This document shows positions 27,850-36,382 of a stretch of 64,000 nucleotides of DNA, piece after piece; the stretch's first letter is position 1; every line of letters begins with the position of its first letter. The DNA comes from Taibaiella soli (GTDB taxonomy: Bacteria; Bacteroidota; Bacteroidia; Chitinophagales; Chitinophagaceae). The DNA lies in contig NZ_QKTW01000025.1 of assembly GCF_003236175.1 (NCBI RefSeq), positions 21,535 to 85,534 on the forward strand, read 5' to 3'. Made by a program: the position numbers and the translations under genes. A model generated the notes under the pieces. It was not told the DNA's origin. It made no database searches and saw nothing but the letters and a program-made list of their open reading frames with translations.

Positions 27850-29037
27850 TTAGAATTTCTCATAAAGTGGTAACATGTCCCGCCCTACTTTAGTATCCAT
27901 CAACTTTGCATAATGTTCTGTCGTCGCAATGCTTTTATGCCCTAACATTTTGGAAACACTTTCAATAGGCACGTTATTGTTTAAAGTCACAGTAGTGGCG
28001 AATGTGTGTCTGGCAACATGAAACGTCAACCTCTTCTTTATTCCACAGATATCAGCAATTTCTTTTAAATACCCATTCATTTTCTGATTGCTTAGCACAG
28101 GTAGCAATTTAGCTTGACCGCTATATTTATCAATTATACGTAATGCCGGCTGCAGCAGTGGAACGTTTACCATCGAACGTGTTTTGGTTCGAACAAACGA
28201 TAGCCATTTTTGACTGTCCACCCCTATCACAATATTTTCAATCGTCAATTTTGCAACATCCGCGTATGCTAATCCAGTAAAGCAAGAAAACAAAAAGATA
28301 TCTTTAACTTGATTGAGGCGATCGATCACAAATATCTTTGCAATGATTGCCCGCAACTCCTGCTCATCCAAACATACCGGATAAACAGTTTTTATTTTTG
28401 CCTTATAAAGAACAAATGGGTCGCTATCTATCCATCCGTTGGCCAGGCAAATCCGAATTATCTTTCTAAAATTTTTAAGATACTTAACCGTCGTATTATT
28501 GGAACATTTCCGAACGGTACGTAAATACAAATCATAATCAGCAATAAATTCCGGATCAATTTGTTTTACGTCAATATCTGAAGACCCGTATTTCCACTTG
28601 ACGAATTCGACCGTATGAGATAAACTGGTTTTATATCGTTCCAGCGTGCCGGCAGCATATTGAACAGGCACCAATGCTGCTATTCGTCTATTATGCTTTT
28701 GAAATATTCCTACGAGCATTTTAGGTTCATCATCGATTCCCTTTAACCTATTTTTGACTTTAAGTGCCGTAATAACCTCTCCCCTGCGCACTAAGCTTTC
28801 ATACGCTTCATACACCTTGCCCTCTATAAGATTTAAATACTTGTTTATCTCCTTTGCGACTTTATTAACCGCCTCAATTCGCCCCTGTGATTTAATCCAT
28901 AAATAGCGGCTGACTTTTCTATCGAGCGACATTTCTGCTCTTTTACCGGAAACTGTGATTCGCAAATAAATTGGTACAGTTTCCATATTGCGTATATCTC
29001 TTTTCAAAAAAAAGAGATGATGAAAATTGGCTAACAT
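27850..29037 (-). CDS. Second tyrosine site-specific integrase
   Basis: 395 residues. Same domain order as the integrase at 26103-27344: arm-binding (about 1-75, VPIYLRITVSGK), SAM-like core-binding (about 90-200, GTLERYKTSLSHTVEFVKWKY) and catalytic domain. Catalytic residues: H340-x-x-R343 (HVARH), H367 (MLGHK) and nucleophile Y376 (TEHYAK). Again the first arginine is missing (CFTGLAYADV). Long blocks are identical to the first integrase, for example KIIRICLANGW and LNQVKDIFLFSCFTGLAY, so the two are paralogues. The usual MNKTFSLLF start is replaced by MLANFHHLFFLKRD. The frame is intact and probably functional. It would be the left-end integrase of the possible island ending at tRNA-Ser. 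Confidence 0.9.
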   Translation of the reverse strand: MLANFHHLFFLKRDIRNMETVPIYLRITVSGKRAEMSLDRKVSRYLWIKSQGRIEAVNKVAKEINKYLNLIEGKVYEAYESLVRRGEVITALKVKNRLKGIDDEPKMLVGIFQKHNRRIAALVPVQYAAGTLERYKTSLSHTVEFVKWKYGSSDIDVKQIDPEFIADYDLYLRTVRKCSNNTTVKYLKNFRKIIRICLANGWIDSDPFVLYKAKIKTVYPVCLDEQELRAIIAKIFVIDRLNQVKDIFLFSCFTGLAYADVAKLTIENIVIGVDSQKWLSFVRTKTRSMVNVPLLQPALRIIDKYSGQAKLLPVLSNQKMNGYLKEIADICGIKKRLTFHVARHTFATTVTLNNNVPIESVSKMLGHKSIATTEHYAKLMDTKVGRDMLPLYEKF

Positions 29038-29238
29038 TTTGAAGACTTTTAGGATACATTAAACCACAATTCAATAATGCACCGGCCAAGTAGTTTAAAT
29101 AAAAATGCACGAATAAAAATTCTGTATTAAGGTACAGTTATAAGTTACACTCATTTGCTTTCTATGATGTGTACACTTTTGGAAGTAATGCGTTTATTGA
29201 CGGCACATTTTTTTTGCCCCTTTCATAAACTCTTCATT

Positions 29239-30231
29239 ATGGAAAAAGCAACACACTATAAAAATGAGGCGACTGCAACGGCCAAAAAACATCGAAAGAT
29301 TCAAAAGCAGGCAATTGCAGCTGATAAAGAACACCCTGTAAGAAAACATAAACACGCCATGCAAGCAGGAGCACGTAAATATCCTGAACCACCTATGCCG
29401 GGAGAACCGCTACCAAAACCCGGTGAAGAAGGAAACATGTCTATGCAACCTATGTGCGATGCTCCCTACTATAAAGGTTCGGAAAAACTAAAAGGCAAAA
29501 CAGCCATTATAACCGGTGGTGATTCGGGAATCGGCCGCTCGGTGGCGATTTTATTTGCAAGGGAAGGCGCCAATATCTGTATCGTATACCTTGATGAACA
29601 TGAAGACGCTGCAACGACCCAACAATTGGTAGAACAAGAAGGCCAACAATGCATCGTATTATCGGGAGATGTTGCCGACAGATCATTTTGTCTGTATGCG
29701 GTGAGTGAAACAGTGAAGCATTTCGGGCAGTTGGATATTCTCGTCAACAATGCAGCGTTTCAACAGCATGTGCCACGGTTCGAAGATATTACCGAAGAAC
29801 ATTTTGATTGTACGTTGAAAACAAATCTGTATGGATATTTCCATATGGCACAAGCAGCCATCGAGCATATGAAACCGGGAAGTGCCATCATTAATACAGG
29901 CTCTGTCACCGGTCTTATGGGCAATAAAAACATCATCGACTATGCACTTACCAAAGGCGGCATCCATGCATTCACGCGTTCACTGGGTACTCATTTGATA
30001 GACAAGGGGATAAGGGTAAATGCTGTGGCACCCGGTCCTGTTTGGACGCCGCTCAATCCTGCCGACAAGAAGCCTGAAGACATTGAACAGTTTGGCGCTA
30101 AAACACCGATGAAACGCGCGGCGCAGCCGGAAGAAATTGCGCCTGCTTATGTTTTTTTGGCTTCGCCTCAATGCTCGGGATTTATTACAGGGGAAGTGCT
30201 ACCTATCATTGGCGGCTACAGTGGCGGATAG
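29239..30231 (+). CDS. SDR-family oxidoreductase, general-stress type
   Basis: 330 residues from the ATG at 29239 (MEKATHYKNE); the longer frame adds 28 poor residues. The first ~50 residues are Lys/His/Ala-rich and probably disordered. A Rossmann fold follows with TGGDSGIG (92-99) for NAD(P) binding, NNAA, and the catalytic Ser ... Tyr-x-x-x-Lys set (NTGSVTGLM ... DYALTKGG). The C-terminal YVFLASPQCSGFITGEVLPI is typical of the family. The N-terminal proline segment PPMPGEPLPKPG places it with bacterial general-stress SDRs such as YghA/GSP39-like enzymes. The substrate is unknown. First gene of the plus-strand run of stress-type genes. Confidence 0.87.
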   Translation: MEKATHYKNEATATAKKHRKIQKQAIAADKEHPVRKHKHAMQAGARKYPEPPMPGEPLPKPGEEGNMSMQPMCDAPYYKGSEKLKGKTAIITGGDSGIGRSVAILFAREGANICIVYLDEHEDAATTQQLVEQEGQQCIVLSGDVADRSFCLYAVSETVKHFGQLDILVNNAAFQQHVPRFEDITEEHFDCTLKTNLYGYFHMAQAAIEHMKPGSAIINTGSVTGLMGNKNIIDYALTKGGIHAFTRSLGTHLIDKGIRVNAVAPGPVWTPLNPADKKPEDIEQFGAKTPMKRAAQPEEIAPAYVFLASPQCSGFITGEVLPIIGGYSGG

Positions 30232-30273
30232 TAAAGAAAGCTGTGGCGGCATATTTTTTTTGCGTCTGTTATT

Positions 30274-31443
30274 ATGGCTCGAAAGATGAAACGGGGTTAT
30301 ACCATTGCTTTGATCGTTGTTGTGCTGCTGATTGTCTTTCGGCTGCTGTTGCCGACCATCGTGTTGCACTATGCCAACAACAAACTAAGTCACATGCACG
30401 GTTATTACGGGCATGTGCGTGATATTGATATTTCGCTCTACCGAGGTGCCTACCAGATCAAAGATATTTATATCAATAAGATGGATAGTACCACCGGCAA
30501 ACAGACCGAGTTTTTCAAGGCTGTCAAAATCGATCTGTCAATAGAATGGCATGCGCTTTTCAATCGACGCCTGGTAGGTGAACTGATTTTTTTTCAACCC
30601 ACTGTTATTTTCACAAAAGACAAAGTAGAAGTAAAACACGTCGTGGCAGACAAAGATGATTTCAGAAAAATACTGCGTGACTTCATGCCGTTGAAAGTGA
30701 ATCGTTTTGAGGTAAACGACGGCTCCATTCATTACAAAGACCCGAATGCGACACCCGCCGTAGATATCTTTTTACACAAAACTTTCGTGCTCGCCCATAA
30801 CCTGAGTAATGCTACACGCGACCGGACAAAATTGCCGGCCGATATGGAAGCAAGCGCCGAAGTCTACAGTGGTACACTGAAGATGAACATGAAACTAAAT
30901 CCGCTCGCCAATGATGCTGCCTTCGATTTGAACCTCACCATGACGGGCGCCAACCTCGTTGCATTAAACGATTTCTTTAAAGCTTACGGCAATTTCGACG
31001 TGAGTAAAGGGACCTTAGGTCTGTACACCGAATTTGCCGCCGAAAACGGCAAGTATAAAGGCTATGTCAAGCCGATTATCAAAGACTTGAAAGTTTATGG
31101 CCCGCAAGACCGCAGCAAAAGTTTTTTACAACAGGCCTGGGAAGTCATTATCGGCACTGCAGCTAAAGTTTTAACCAATCAGCGCAAAGATCAAATAGCC
31201 ACCAAAGTAGAGATTGAAGGTCGGTTCCATGAGGAACACACCGATGTACTGGAAGCTATCTTTCAACTCCTGCGCAATGCTTTTATTCAGGCGCTCATGC
31301 CAAGTATTGACAATGAAATCAATTTACAATCAGTTGAAACGAAACAGCCCGAAGACAAGAGAAATTTTCTGCAAAGGCTTTTCGGTAAAAAGCACAAGGA
31401 TAAGCAAAAGGATAAAGACGACTCACCGAACAAAAAACAATAA
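30274..31443 (+). CDS. DUF748 / AsmA-like envelope protein
   Basis: 389 residues. One N-terminal membrane helix (about 8-28, YTIALIVVVLLIVFRLLLP) is followed by a long beta-rich periplasmic part (LSHMHGYYGHVRDIDISLYRGAYQIKDIYI, KVNRFEVNDGSIHYKD), the signature of the DUF748 branch of AsmA-like proteins. It ends in a strongly basic tail (about 365-389, KHKDKQKDKDD). Such proteins are thought to help envelope lipid transport or stability; no direct function is proven for DUF748. It starts 43 bp after the SDR gene and is followed 53 bp later by the H1-like gene, so it may be co-transcribed. Confidence 0.75.
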   Translation: MARKMKRGYTIALIVVVLLIVFRLLLPTIVLHYANNKLSHMHGYYGHVRDIDISLYRGAYQIKDIYINKMDSTTGKQTEFFKAVKIDLSIEWHALFNRRLVGELIFFQPTVIFTKDKVEVKHVVADKDDFRKILRDFMPLKVNRFEVNDGSIHYKDPNATPAVDIFLHKTFVLAHNLSNATRDRTKLPADMEASAEVYSGTLKMNMKLNPLANDAAFDLNLTMTGANLVALNDFFKAYGNFDVSKGTLGLYTEFAAENGKYKGYVKPIIKDLKVYGPQDRSKSFLQQAWEVIIGTAAKVLTNQRKDQIATKVEIEGRFHEEHTDVLEAIFQLLRNAFIQALMPSIDNEINLQSVETKQPEDKRNFLQRLFGKKHKDKQKDKDDSPNKKQ

Positions 31444-31495
31444 GCCGCGCCGGCATCATTTTTCTATCACATGATTATCACTAATCCCATTTACT

Positions 31496-31828
31496 ATGGC
31501 AACTAAATATTCAAAAGGCGCTTCCGATAAAGTGGAAAAAGCCATGCACGAAAAAAAGGAAGGCACGCTTAAAAGCGGACGCTCCGGTAAAAAGGTAACA
31601 AGCCGTAAACAAGCAATTGCCATCGGACTCTCCGAAGCCCGCGAGGAAGGAAAAAAAGTCCCAAAGAAGACCGCTTCAAAAAAAACGGCCTCAAAAAAAT
31701 CAGCAACGAAAAAAAGTACTTCCAAGAAGGCCGCGAGCAAGAAAAGTACTGCGTCCAAATCATCACATACCAAAAAGTCGGCCTCAAAAAAAACAGCCAC
31801 AAAAAAGTCAACCGCAAAACGCTCGTAA
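31496..31828 (+). CDS. Histone-H1-like lysine-rich protein (DUF6496)
   Basis: 110 residues. The first ~55 match the DUF6496 pattern: a short helix with KAMHEKKEG, then LKSGRSGKKVTSRKQAIAIG and LSEAREEGKKVPKK. The remaining ~55 residues are almost only Lys, Ser, Thr and Ala in KKTASKK-type repeats, like the C-terminal tail of histone H1. It should bind DNA or RNA non-specifically by charge and may compact the nucleoid under stress. Its place between stress-type genes supports this, but the role is inferred. Confidence 0.8.
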   Translation: MATKYSKGASDKVEKAMHEKKEGTLKSGRSGKKVTSRKQAIAIGLSEAREEGKKVPKKTASKKTASKKSATKKSTSKKAASKKSTASKSSHTKKSASKKTATKKSTAKRS

Positions 31829-31915
31829 GAGCACACTATCACTATGAATAGGATGCATGCTACCCGCGTGCATCCTTATTTCATTGATCGTTTCAATATA
31901 CAAAATACACTTGCT

Positions 31916-32410
31916 ATGCATTTACTAAATGACATCTTCGGCACAGGCAAAGAGCTTACAACTTTACAAATGTGTAGCAGAGGTATTATTGTGTTCATTG
32001 TGTCCTGGTTGTTGATACGTTTGTCGGGACGAAGATCTTTTGGACTCGGCACACCGCTCGATAATATCATAGTAATTCTCTTAGGCACTTTACTGGGTCG
32101 CGCTGTGGTCGGCGCCTCCCCATTTATCCCGATTATTGCGGTGAGTACTTTAATTGTATTACTGCATCGCCTTGCCGCAATGTTGATGGTGCGTAGTGAA
32201 AAATTCGCTCGCTTATTTGAAGGACGCAAAATCGTATTGTTTCAAAGCGGACGTTTTCAAAAAGAGAATATGGACAAAGGACTGGTATGCAAAGAAGACG
32301 TAATGCAAGGTGTACGCAAGTCCGCACTCACAAATGATTTAAATGATATAGACAAAGTGTACATGGAACGTAACGGGGAGATCAGCCCCATCAAAAAGCA
32401 AAAAGATTAA
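31916..32410 (+). CDS. DUF421 (YetF-like) membrane protein
   Basis: 164 residues from the ATG at 31916 (MHLLNDIFG); an earlier ATG at 31844 gives an unlikely hydrophilic leader. Three membrane helices lie near residues 21-36, 47-63 and 70-88 (GIIVFIVSWLLIRLSGRRSFG, NIIVILLGTLLGRAVVGA, IIAVSTLIVLLHRLAAM). A small C-terminal domain reads RKIVLFQSGRFQKENMDKG and LNDIDKVYMERNGEISPI, the family's pattern. DUF421 proteins are inner membrane proteins tied to stress and spore properties in Bacillus; the activity is unknown. The gene converges with the pyrophosphatase gene, 6 bp away. Confidence 0.82.
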   Translation: MHLLNDIFGTGKELTTLQMCSRGIIVFIVSWLLIRLSGRRSFGLGTPLDNIIVILLGTLLGRAVVGASPFIPIIAVSTLIVLLHRLAAMLMVRSEKFARLFEGRKIVLFQSGRFQKENMDKGLVCKEDVMQGVRKSALTNDLNDIDKVYMERNGEISPIKKQKD

Positions 32411-32416
32411 GGCCTT

Positions 32417-32944
32417 CTATTTTGGGTTGTTTCCAACTGTCCCTTTCGCAATAATTTTTTCTGCAGCTTTAATCCCTGCCCAACGCAGCGGCTTAAAAAC
32501 TCTTCCTTCTGCTTTATTGTAATCGATAAAAAAACGTTCTATTTCCGCTACCATCGACTCGCTGAGTTCCTTGATCTTAGTAACGCTCCTGTAAATAACC
32601 GAGCAATCAGCCACCGCAACCAACCGATCATTGCGTATGGCCTTTTCTCCTTTTTCCTGTTGCCGTGCTTCCAGTACGCCAAGCAATCGACAAGGTATTA
32701 TACAACCGGGATACACCGGACCTTCCAGGATCACCAATACATCCAATGGATCTCCGTCCTCTCCTTTTGTTCCTGGAATAAAACCAAAGTCAAAAGGAAA
32801 CATCATGCCCAACGGTAACGTTTTTTTCAAACAAAAAACATCCCGATCCGGGTCATACGCATACTTATTTTGTGAACACTTAGGTGTTTCTATTAAAACG
32901 TTGGTAAGGTCTTTATCGTATGGATTAATCTTTGAAACATTCAT
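32417..32944 (-). CDS. Inorganic pyrophosphatase
   Basis: 175 residues, the usual length of family I soluble pyrophosphatases. The metal-binding signature reads DGDPLDV (GEDGDPLDVLVI). Other conserved features are the RDVFCLKK..LPLGMMFPFDFGFIPGT block, IRNDRLVAV and a C-terminal lysine/tyrosine region. It hydrolyses diphosphate to phosphate with Mg2+ in the cytoplasm and so drives biosynthetic reactions. The segment PLGMMFPFDFGFIPGTKG shows the Phe/Tyr variations seen in non-housekeeping versions of Bacteroidetes and may be a second, stress-linked copy. It reads away from the NRAMP-like gene, 41 bp downstream of that gene's stop. Confidence 0.9.
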   Translation of the reverse strand: MNVSKINPYDKDLTNVLIETPKCSQNKYAYDPDRDVFCLKKTLPLGMMFPFDFGFIPGTKGEDGDPLDVLVILEGPVYPGCIIPCRLLGVLEARQQEKGEKAIRNDRLVAVADCSVIYRSVTKIKELSESMVAEIERFFIDYNKAEGRVFKPLRWAGIKAAEKIIAKGTVGNNPK

Positions 32945-32985
32945 TGTGATTTGTTTTAAAACAAGCGATAACAGAAAGCATCCCG

Positions 32986-34278
32986 TTACCCTCCCGTAGA
33001 TTGAAAATAAATCAGCGCTATTGCAGAAACTGTCATCAATAATAGTGTTAAGGCGCCCAATACATTTGAAATCACTTTGTTCGTCCGCCTTTCCATGATT
33101 TTTTTATTATTGCTGATGTGCAGGATAACGGCAATCATAACGGGCGCCGTTATACCGTACAGAATAGCAGTATACACCAGGGCTTTCATCGGAGATAGCC
33201 CGATAAAATTGATACAAAGCCCTACGATCAGCGACAGAATAATGCAGGCATAAAAACTAGGTGCTCGCGAGAATGTCTTGTCCAAACCCATTTTCCAACC
33301 AAAGGTTTCGCTGATAATATAAGAGAGTGAGCCGCAAAGGATAGGAATGGCCAAAAAGCCCGTACCGATGATGCCAACGGCAAACAATGCATAGGATAAT
33401 TTGCCGGCCAGCGGCTCCAATGCTTTGGCTGCTTGTTCTACCGTATCGATCTTTGTGATATGGCCGTGTAACACTGCACCCGTTGTGAGGATAATAAAAA
33501 ACATAACCAAATTGGAGGCGAACATACCTGCTCCAACATCTTGTTTAATATCGCTGAGTACCCGTTTATTTACCACAATCTGTTGCTTACTGTGCTGCTT
33601 ATCTTCTGCTTCCATCGTTGCTTGCCAGAAAAACAAATACGGCGAAATAGTAGTGCCTAAGATCGCCACTAACATTTCCAGGTAATCTTTGCTCCATGTT
33701 ACATGAGGGATAAACGTATAAACCGCGACCTTATGCCAATCAGGATGCAATAAAAAGGGCACTGCGATGTACAGTAGCATGCAAAGACAAAGCCATTTGA
33801 GGATGTTTGCAATTTTTTGATACGGGAAACGGACGATCACTACAATGAGTATGATTGTCATTGCTATAGAAAACAACCAGGCCGGAATACCGGGTAGCAG
33901 CAAGTGGCTGACCTCTCCCATACCTGCAATATCGGATCCTATATTCAACACGGTTGCCGGAATACTGAACAGCAACATTATATAAAGGATGCTTTTGGGA
34001 TAATGCTCTTTGAGCGTATGTGTTAAGCCACGCGAAGTCACGAAACCGATGCGGGCGCACATCTCTTGAATGGCGGCCATTAAAGGAAAAGTAACCAGTG
34101 CTGTCCACAAGGTTGCAAAGCCGAACAATGTACCGGCCTGGGAATAGGTAGCAATACCGGAAGGATCATCATCCCCCGCACCGGTAATCAACCCCGGTCC
34201 CAATATTTGAAAAAAACGTCTAAATCCTTTTTTCTTTTCAGGTGCTTGTTTTTGTGGCTTCCTTGCAGGTGGTTTCAT
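32986..34278 (-). CDS. NRAMP-family divalent metal transporter
   Basis: 430 residues from the ATG at 34278 (MKPPARKPQK). A basic N-terminus of about 20 residues is followed by 11-12 membrane helices. The first helix carries GPGLITGAGDDDPSGIATYS, where classical NRAMP proteins have the metal-binding DPGN. The sixth helix reads GTTISPYLFFWQA, where the classical motif has a metal-binding methionine (MPH). This variant branch is common in bacteria and may prefer other divalent ions, such as Mg2+ in the described NRAMP-related Mg transporters. It acts in the inner membrane. The family is certain; the ion is not. Confidence 0.87.
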   Translation of the reverse strand: MKPPARKPQKQAPEKKKGFRRFFQILGPGLITGAGDDDPSGIATYSQAGTLFGFATLWTALVTFPLMAAIQEMCARIGFVTSRGLTHTLKEHYPKSILYIMLLFSIPATVLNIGSDIAGMGEVSHLLLPGIPAWLFSIAMTIILIVVIVRFPYQKIANILKWLCLCMLLYIAVPFLLHPDWHKVAVYTFIPHVTWSKDYLEMLVAILGTTISPYLFFWQATMEAEDKQHSKQQIVVNKRVLSDIKQDVGAGMFASNLVMFFIILTTGAVLHGHITKIDTVEQAAKALEPLAGKLSYALFAVGIIGTGFLAIPILCGSLSYIISETFGWKMGLDKTFSRAPSFYACIILSLIVGLCINFIGLSPMKALVYTAILYGITAPVMIAVILHISNNKKIMERRTNKVISNVLGALTLLLMTVSAIALIYFQSTGG

Positions 34279-34318
34279 AAAAAAACTGATCAAAAAAATA
34301 TGCCAATGGTTACCACGA

Positions 34319-34807
34319 TTAAACTTGAATTTGCAATCTTTCGGAAAGAATTTTCAAAACTGCATCAGTGTAAAACAATTGAACTTGCAATGCTTCGGCT
34401 TGCTTGGCTTCCAGTTTCCCTGCATCTATTATAATACCATGAAAGGCTATTGCGTAATAAGCGAAAAGTGCTTCTATGCCCTTTTCAGGCACTGACGCCG
34501 CATAGCCCGTAATCCCAATCCCATAATCGCTTAAGAATCGTCCGGCAACTGCCAATGCCAAAACACTTGCCACTTCCTCAGATACACAATTACAAGCAAG
34601 AGCCTTTATGGGGTCAACACCGAGTTGCTTTGCTTTCTGTCCCAAATTATACACAGTAAGGCCTCCCTGATAAAAACAAGCAGCGTTATCTGCGAGTGAA
34701 AAAGCTGCTTGCAAATGTCCTGATGTTACACTTTCCGCCACCGATATCGTTTGGCCTGCTTGTATCAATTTGTCTTTAATCTTGTTAATTTCTGTGAGCG
34801 GATACAT
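34319..34807 (-). CDS. CinA C-terminal-domain protein (nicotinamide-nucleotide amidase-like)
   Basis: 162 residues, consisting only of the CinA C-terminal domain. The N-terminal motif AESVTSGHLQAAFS (about 23-36) and the YQGGLTVYN and GIGITGYA segments are typical. Full-size CinA also has a molybdopterin-binding-like domain, absent here. Single-domain versions (PncC/YdeJ-like) deamidate nicotinamide mononucleotide in some bacteria; others appear inactive. Here the segment after GITG reads YAASVPEKGIEALF instead of the common PGGG.. pattern, so activity is uncertain. It starts 41 bp upstream of the NRAMP-like gene on the same strand. Confidence 0.8.
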   Translation of the reverse strand: MYPLTEINKIKDKLIQAGQTISVAESVTSGHLQAAFSLADNAACFYQGGLTVYNLGQKAKQLGVDPIKALACNCVSEEVASVLALAVAGRFLSDYGIGITGYAASVPEKGIEALFAYYAIAFHGIIIDAGKLEAKQAEALQVQLFYTDAVLKILSERLQIQV

Positions 34808-34921
34808 GTACTAAATTTTTTCTAGTAGGAGACATGAAAATTTCATGCCTCCCAAAAACAGAGGCACAATTTTTTATTGCTATTCCAATACTCAATTTTA
34901 TCACCTTAGAACATACGCACT

Positions 34922-35479
34922 ATGACAACAGCAACAAAAAAATCGGCAAGTACCAAAACCTCGGTATCATCTCAAAGTCGTGATAACGGTGCTTTGGAAA
35001 AATTATTCATCGATGAAATCAAGGACATTTATTGGGCAGAAAAAAAATTGGTAAAGACGCTTCCCAAAATGCAAAAGGCTGCGACGACTGAAGCGTTACA
35101 GACAGCTATCGGCAACCATCTGGAACAAACCAAAGAGCACGTAACCAGACTTGAACAAGTATTTGATATACTCGGCAAGAAAGCCACTGCAAAAAAATGT
35201 GATGCCATGGAGGGACTTACTACGGAAGGGGAAGGTATTATCGAAGATACCGAAGACGGCACCCTGACACGTGATGTGGGTATTATCATGGCCGCGCAAA
35301 AAGTAGAACACTATGAAATCGCCACATACGGTTCACTGCGTCAACTCGCCTTGGTACTGGGTTACGAAGATGCCGCCGAAATTTTTGAAACTACCCTCAA
35401 CGAAGAAAAAGAGGCGGATGAAACATTGACCTCCATTGCCGAAAATGACATCAACTATCAAGCAGAAACAGATGATTAA
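34922..35479 (+). CDS. YciF-like ferritin-fold protein (DUF892)
   Basis: 185 residues. A Lys/Ser/Thr-rich N-terminal tail (1-22) precedes a four-helix ferritin-like domain (about 25-175). It has the DUF892 pattern: LEKLFIDEIKDIYWAEKKLVKTLPKM, HLEQTKEHVTRLEQVFDILG, QKVEHYEIATYGSLRQLA, ETTLNEEKEADETLTSIAE. The repeated Glu and His residues are those that bind two metal ions in structurally known relatives. In enterobacteria the family is induced by osmotic and general stress. It is probably a cytoplasmic stress protein; activity unknown. Confidence 0.87.
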   Translation: MTTATKKSASTKTSVSSQSRDNGALEKLFIDEIKDIYWAEKKLVKTLPKMQKAATTEALQTAIGNHLEQTKEHVTRLEQVFDILGKKATAKKCDAMEGLTTEGEGIIEDTEDGTLTRDVGIIMAAQKVEHYEIATYGSLRQLALVLGYEDAAEIFETTLNEEKEADETLTSIAENDINYQAETDD

Positions 35480-35507
35480 ACGAACCACTCATTATGCGAT
35501 GCGGTTT

Positions 35508-35768
35508 TCATTTGAAAAGAAATTTATCCGGAAAGAAAAAGTCTTCCAATCGTGTTTTGATTTGAGATAAGATCTCGGTTAGATGTATGGGCACCGGTTC
35601 AAGCGGTGTCCATCTTTTATCTCGGCGTTCTACCAATAAAATGAATTCTTTACATGCAGCGCGTCTCTTTATTTCAAGTGCTATCAAGCTACGGAGCGAC
35701 TGAAAGTCAAAAATCAAGTTGACGGAGCAATTGTTATCTACTGTTTTCGAAAGAAGGTTTATGATCAT
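35508..35768 (-). CDS. Small hypothetical protein downstream of a response regulator
   Basis: 86 residues from the ATG at 35768 (MIINLLSKTVD); an extension to 35801 would need a TTG start overlapping the upstream gene. It has a mixed helix/strand look (VNLIFDFQSLRSLIALEIKRR, FILLVERRDKRW) and no signal peptide or membrane segment. No family recognised. Its place 25 bp after the receiver gene on the same strand suggests co-transcription. It could be real or accidental. Confidence 0.4.
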   Translation of the reverse strand: MIINLLSKTVDNNCSVNLIFDFQSLRSLIALEIKRRAACKEFILLVERRDKRWTPLEPVPIHLTEILSQIKTRLEDFFFPDKFLFK

Positions 35769-35793
35769 AATAAAGAGTTCAAAAGTGATCGAT

Positions 35794-36171
35794 TCATGCA
35801 AACATCTTCAAATAATGATCCAACATATTTTTGAATGCTTCGACCGAAGAAGGTTTGGCGATACAGGCTAATGCACCTGCAGCTTTTCCTTCATCTTGCA
35901 ATCGCGGCGACATGCCTGTCGAAACTAAAATCATGGGGATTGATTTCACCAACAGTTTTTTCAATGCAGCGATGCATTCAATGCCGTTCATTTTCGGCAT
36001 ATTGTAATCAACAAAAATGATGTCCGGCGCAGCCTGAACAATGCCTGACAAAGCTTCCTGCCCGCCGGGCGCGAGCGTAGCTACATATTCCGTCCCTAAA
36101 GCCTTAAGAGCGCCCAAATAAAAAACAAATTCATCTGCATCATCATCTACAAAAAGTATGTGTTTAATCAT
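35794..36171 (-). CDS. Single-domain response regulator
   Basis: 125 residues, only a receiver domain. Acidic cluster D9-D10-D11, phosphoacceptor D55 in IIFVDYNMPKMNG, Ser/Thr in ILVSTGMS and Lys in CIAKPSS are all present. There is no output domain, so it must act by protein contact, for example in a phosphorelay or on a kinase. No kinase gene is adjacent. It is one of three intact single-domain receivers in the window, and this one differs clearly from the other two. Confidence 0.88.
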   Translation of the reverse strand: MIKHILFVDDDADEFVFYLGALKALGTEYVATLAPGGQEALSGIVQAAPDIIFVDYNMPKMNGIECIAALKKLLVKSIPMILVSTGMSPRLQDEGKAAGALACIAKPSSVEAFKNMLDHYLKMFA

Positions 36172-36382
36172 AGTTATGGTTTAGTATGCAAAATGGAATC
36201 CTTAGTATCCAAAAGGTCCACTTTTAGAAGGGAAGGGTGCAAATCGTAACGTGGTTCAGGAGTAAAATTAAGGGTATAAAGGAGCTGCGATTCAAATTAC
36301 CTGATTCAGTCGAGATAATGAAGATAGTCAATTTAGAGCAATAGCTTATTAAATAAAGTTTAATGTATTCAACGCACCCATT

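Noticed and set aside
35096..35311. Antisense frames within the YciF-like gene and similar shadows in other genes
   Set aside because: They lie opposite well-supported genes and have no independent support.
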